Below the pieces are notes generated by a model. The model did not search any database, had not been told where the DNA came from, and saw only the letters and a list, made by a program, of their open reading frames with translations. The position numbers and the translations under genes were made by a program. From NCBI RefSeq assembly GCF_900106755.1, contig NZ_FNNN01000006.1, positions 62,001 through 126,000 on the forward strand: a stretch of DNA of 64,000 nt. Direction: 5' to 3'. The stretch is from Bacteroides faecis MAJ27. GTDB lineage: Bacteria; Bacteroidota; Bacteroidia; Bacteroidales; Bacteroidaceae. Position 1 is the stretch's first letter. Every line of letters starts with the position of its first letter. Shown here piece after piece: positions 63,547 to 64,000 of this stretch.

Positions 63547-64000
63547 ATGAAAAAGTTTATTGCATTATTAGCATTAGTTTTAGTAAGTGCGAGCACAATG
63601 ATGTATGCACAGGAAAGTAACGCAGCCATCCGCCGCGCAGACAGAAAAGCAGAAAGAGACGCAGAAAGAGCAAAACTTCGCGCAGAAGAACAAGTACAGG
63701 ACATGGCAGCTTACCAGCAGGCTGTTCAGGCTTTGAAAAACAAACAGTTTGTTCTGGAAGCCAATCAGGTAATCTTCCGTAACGGTATGAGTGCTTTCGT
63801 GACTTCCAACACTAACTTCGTCCTGATGAACGGAAACAGAGCCACTGTACAGACAGCTTTCAACACTCCTTATCCCGGCCCTAACGGTATCGGCGGTGTG
63901 ACTGTAGACGGTAACTCTTCGGACATGAAGATGAACATCGATAAGAAAGGAAATGTAAACTGCTCATTCAGTGTACAGGGTATCGGTATCTCAGCTCAGG
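63547..64000 (+). CDS. DUF4251 secreted protein, N-terminal part
   Basis: 151 codons to the window edge. I read a signal peptide of about 21 residues (ending MMYAQ), then a highly charged helix (AAIRRADRKAERDAERAKLRAEE) and the DUF4251 start QAVQALKNKQFVLEANQVIFRNG, with TAFNTPYPGPNGIGGVTVDG further on. DUF4251 proteins are common periplasmic or outer-membrane proteins of Bacteroidales with no known activity. The C-terminus lies beyond the window. Confidence 0.9.
   Translation, partial: MKKFIALLALVLVSASTMMYAQESNAAIRRADRKAERDAERAKLRAEEQVQDMAAYQQAVQALKNKQFVLEANQVIFRNGMSAFVTSNTNFVLMNGNRATVQTAFNTPYPGPNGIGGVTVDGNSSDMKMNIDKKGNVNCSFSVQGIGISAQ

Overview
The window looks like a chromosomal segment of a Bacteroides species (Bacteroidota, order Bacteroidales). 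Signs seen directly are SusC/SusD pairs, an ECF sigma/FecR pair, many lipoproteins with acidic +2 regions, BACON, NigD-like, fimbrillin and DUF4251 proteins, and repeated Bacteroides-type promoter elements (TAnnTTTG, sometimes with TTTG 19-21 nt upstream). The species is not resolved. No rRNA, tRNA, CRISPR array, prophage or intact insertion sequence was seen.

Layout. 1-1812 is the N-terminal part of a SusC-type receptor on the minus strand. 2473-4398 is nadE. 4477-9651 is a histidine operon on the minus strand (hisG-hisD-hisC-hisB plus a secreted phosphatase) with a complete attenuation leader: promoter, a 15-residue peptide with five consecutive His codons, an antiterminator segment and a terminator. 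9681-13115 holds a hotdog thioesterase, a fimbrillin/FISUMP lipoprotein and a DUF2490 protein. 13320-26312 is one long minus-strand locus: ECF sigma, FecR, SusC with STN domain, SusD, a FN3/PKD/PQQ lipoprotein, a secreted sugar isomerase-like protein, a metallo-beta-lactamase-fold lipoprotein, a glycerophosphodiester phosphodiesterase and an organophosphate antiporter. It contains no glycoside hydrolase and is best read as an uptake system for phosphodiester or polyol-phosphate compounds.

26477-40628 is mainly housekeeping: pirin, DsbD, Dabb protein, uridine kinase, MltF, a sodium:solute symporter with a 41-residue accessory protein, nitroreductase, a MetH lacking its reactivation domain, SmpB, Yip1, NigD-like, a DMP19/DUF4375-like protein and an HsmA-like protein. 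40773-43062 carries a NifU-like scaffold and a GGGtGRT protein with strong promoter and ribosome-binding signals, followed by the decayed 3' end of a GGGtGRT paralogue. 43158-45417 is AT-rich: a tiny HTH protein, a small lipoprotein and a BACON-M43 metalloprotease lipoprotein. 47165-49025 is a 913-bp direct duplication of a fused nucleotidyltransferase-HEPN gene, followed by 1.1 kb of repeat-rich noncoding DNA. 50203-64000 is envelope and transport: TlpA-like lipoprotein, FKBP isomerase, alpha-2-macroglobulin paired with PBP1C, MFS transporter, small membrane protein, ferritin-like/VIT1 protein, NhaC and a partial DUF4251 protein.

The most unusual noncoding feature is three intergenic arrays (13202-13289, 39766-39853, 49151-49304) built from exact 22-bp periods, each unit centred on a short palindrome. 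The palindrome differs between arrays (TTTAAA, CCCGGG, GTAC) while the period stays the same.
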